Assembly (NCBI GenBank): GCA_900770205.1
Contig: CAAGJV010000383.1
Coordinates: forward strand, 1 to 5,618
Direction of reading: 5' to 3'
DNA length: 5,618 nt
Origin: Desulfovibrionaceae bacterium
Lineage (GTDB): Bacteria; Desulfobacterota; Desulfovibrionia; Desulfovibrionales; Desulfovibrionaceae
Part shown: piece by piece, positions 5,175 to 5,618 of the stretch
Layout of the letters: each line of letters opens with the position of its first letter
Position numbering within the stretch: the first letter of the stretch is position 1
The notes under the pieces: model-generated
What the model saw: only the letters and a program-made list of their open reading frames with translations
Told to the model about the DNA's origin: nothing
Database searches by the model: none
Program-made: the position numbers and the translations under genes

Positions 5175-5618
5175 TTATCTGCCCATCATCTGCAAAGAAT
5201 TGAAGCTGATGACGAGATCCTGCTGGGCAGGAGTAGGCGGAGGCGGCAGAGTTTTCGTACGGATGATGGCATTGACGGCGGATGCATCGAATTCTGCCTT
5301 GCCGGAAGAGCGTTCTATGCCGCAATCCAAGATATTTCCCTGCTTATCAAGCTTGATGCGTACCTGAACCACCATGTTGCTGCGTGAATAGGTAGGCATA
5401 CTCCAGTTTGGCTGCACGGCAAGAATAACCCTTGCAACATAGACATCGTAGATGCCGCCCCCTCCGGGACCATCGCCTTCTCCTCCGCCACCTCCGATAC
5501 CTGTTTTGCCGACCTGCTTTTCAAGATCAGCCAGAGCACGGGAAGCGGATGAGCTTCTGCCTTTTCCGGAAGACTGGGAGCGGGCCTGCTTGCGTACATC
5601 GGCCAGCGCATCAGCCAG
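5175..5618 (-). CDS. tolA: TolA/TonB-family envelope protein, C-terminal part (5' end outside the window)
   Basis: An open frame runs in from the window edge for 147 codons to TAA at 5177-5175. It begins with a polar, helix-forming stretch (LADALADVRKQARSQ, then RALADLEKQV). A Gly-rich hinge of about residues 39-55 follows, then the folded C-terminal domain: IYDVYVARVILAVQPNW, VVQVRIKLDKQGNI, and IERSSGKAEFDASAVNAI, ending LPPPPTPAQQDLVISFN. The order Y-x-x-x-V...W, a beta strand with R-x-x-L-D-x-x-G, SSG...D..A..A and LP-PP is typical of the TolA/TonB C-terminal fold, and the wording is nearer TolA. The N-terminal membrane anchor lies outside the window. TolA links the inner-membrane TolQR motor to TolB/Pal and keeps the outer membrane intact. 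A GTG within the frame at 5417 is internal, not a start. The gene ends in its own terminator rather than running into the channel gene. Confidence 0.85.
   Translation of the reverse strand: MADALADVRKQARSQSSGKGRSSSASRALADLEKQVGKTGIGGGGGEGDGPGGGGIYDVYVARVILAVQPNWSMPTYSRSNMVVQVRIKLDKQGNILDCGIERSSGKAEFDASAVNAIIRTKTLPPPPTPAQQDLVISFNSLQMMGR

Overview
The window looks like part of a chromosome from an anaerobic, hydrogen- or formate-metabolising bacterium. My best guess is a Desulfovibrionaceae-type sulfate or sulfite reducer. The basis is a NuoE-like/NuoF-like pair of the HndA/HndC (HydC/HydB) kind, a split chromate-transporter pair and a TolA-like envelope gene. This is inference from protein style only; no rRNA or marker gene is present. 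Every credible gene lies on the minus strand, so transcription runs from high to low coordinates. The long plus-strand reading frames are shadows.

Layout in transcription order. (1) 5618-5175: the 3' part of a TolA/TonB-family envelope protein, with a Gly-rich linker and a C-terminal domain, followed by a GC hairpin plus T-tract at about 5159-5128 that fits an intrinsic terminator. (2) 5043-1235: a tightly packed three-gene unit. It holds a large MscK/KefA-like mechanosensitive channel with a signal peptide, an Ala/Glu/Lys repeat tract, a periplasmic coiled coil, about 11 membrane segments and a C-terminal MscS domain. Two half-size chromate (CHR family) transporter subunits follow. The three genes overlap by 17 and 14 nt, so translational coupling is likely. 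(3) 1234-679: a 556-nt gene-free, mostly AT-rich region with no convincing terminator after the second chrA. It carries a good sigma70-type promoter (TTGATA, 16 nt, TATACT) whose -35 box sits inside a 14-nt dyad, a structured leader of about 230 nt, a strong hairpin at 1061-1089 and a weaker promoter-like element at 1113-1143. (4) 678-193 and 179-1: a NuoE-like [2Fe-2S] subunit and the first 59 codons of a NuoF-like flavin subunit with an N-terminal thioredoxin-like [2Fe-2S] domain. They are 13 nt apart with a textbook Shine-Dalgarno before each. They probably form the NAD(P)-linked module of a soluble, possibly electron-bifurcating, hydrogenase or formate dehydrogenase.

The three blocks appear functionally separate: envelope integrity, osmotic/ion transport, and redox metabolism. 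I found no CRISPR array, insertion sequence, tRNA or rRNA, and no clear new system. The points most worth checking are the operator-like dyad and long leader of the redox operon, the pairing of a mechanosensitive channel with a split ChrA in one overlapping operon, and the TolA-like 24-bp repeat inside the channel gene.
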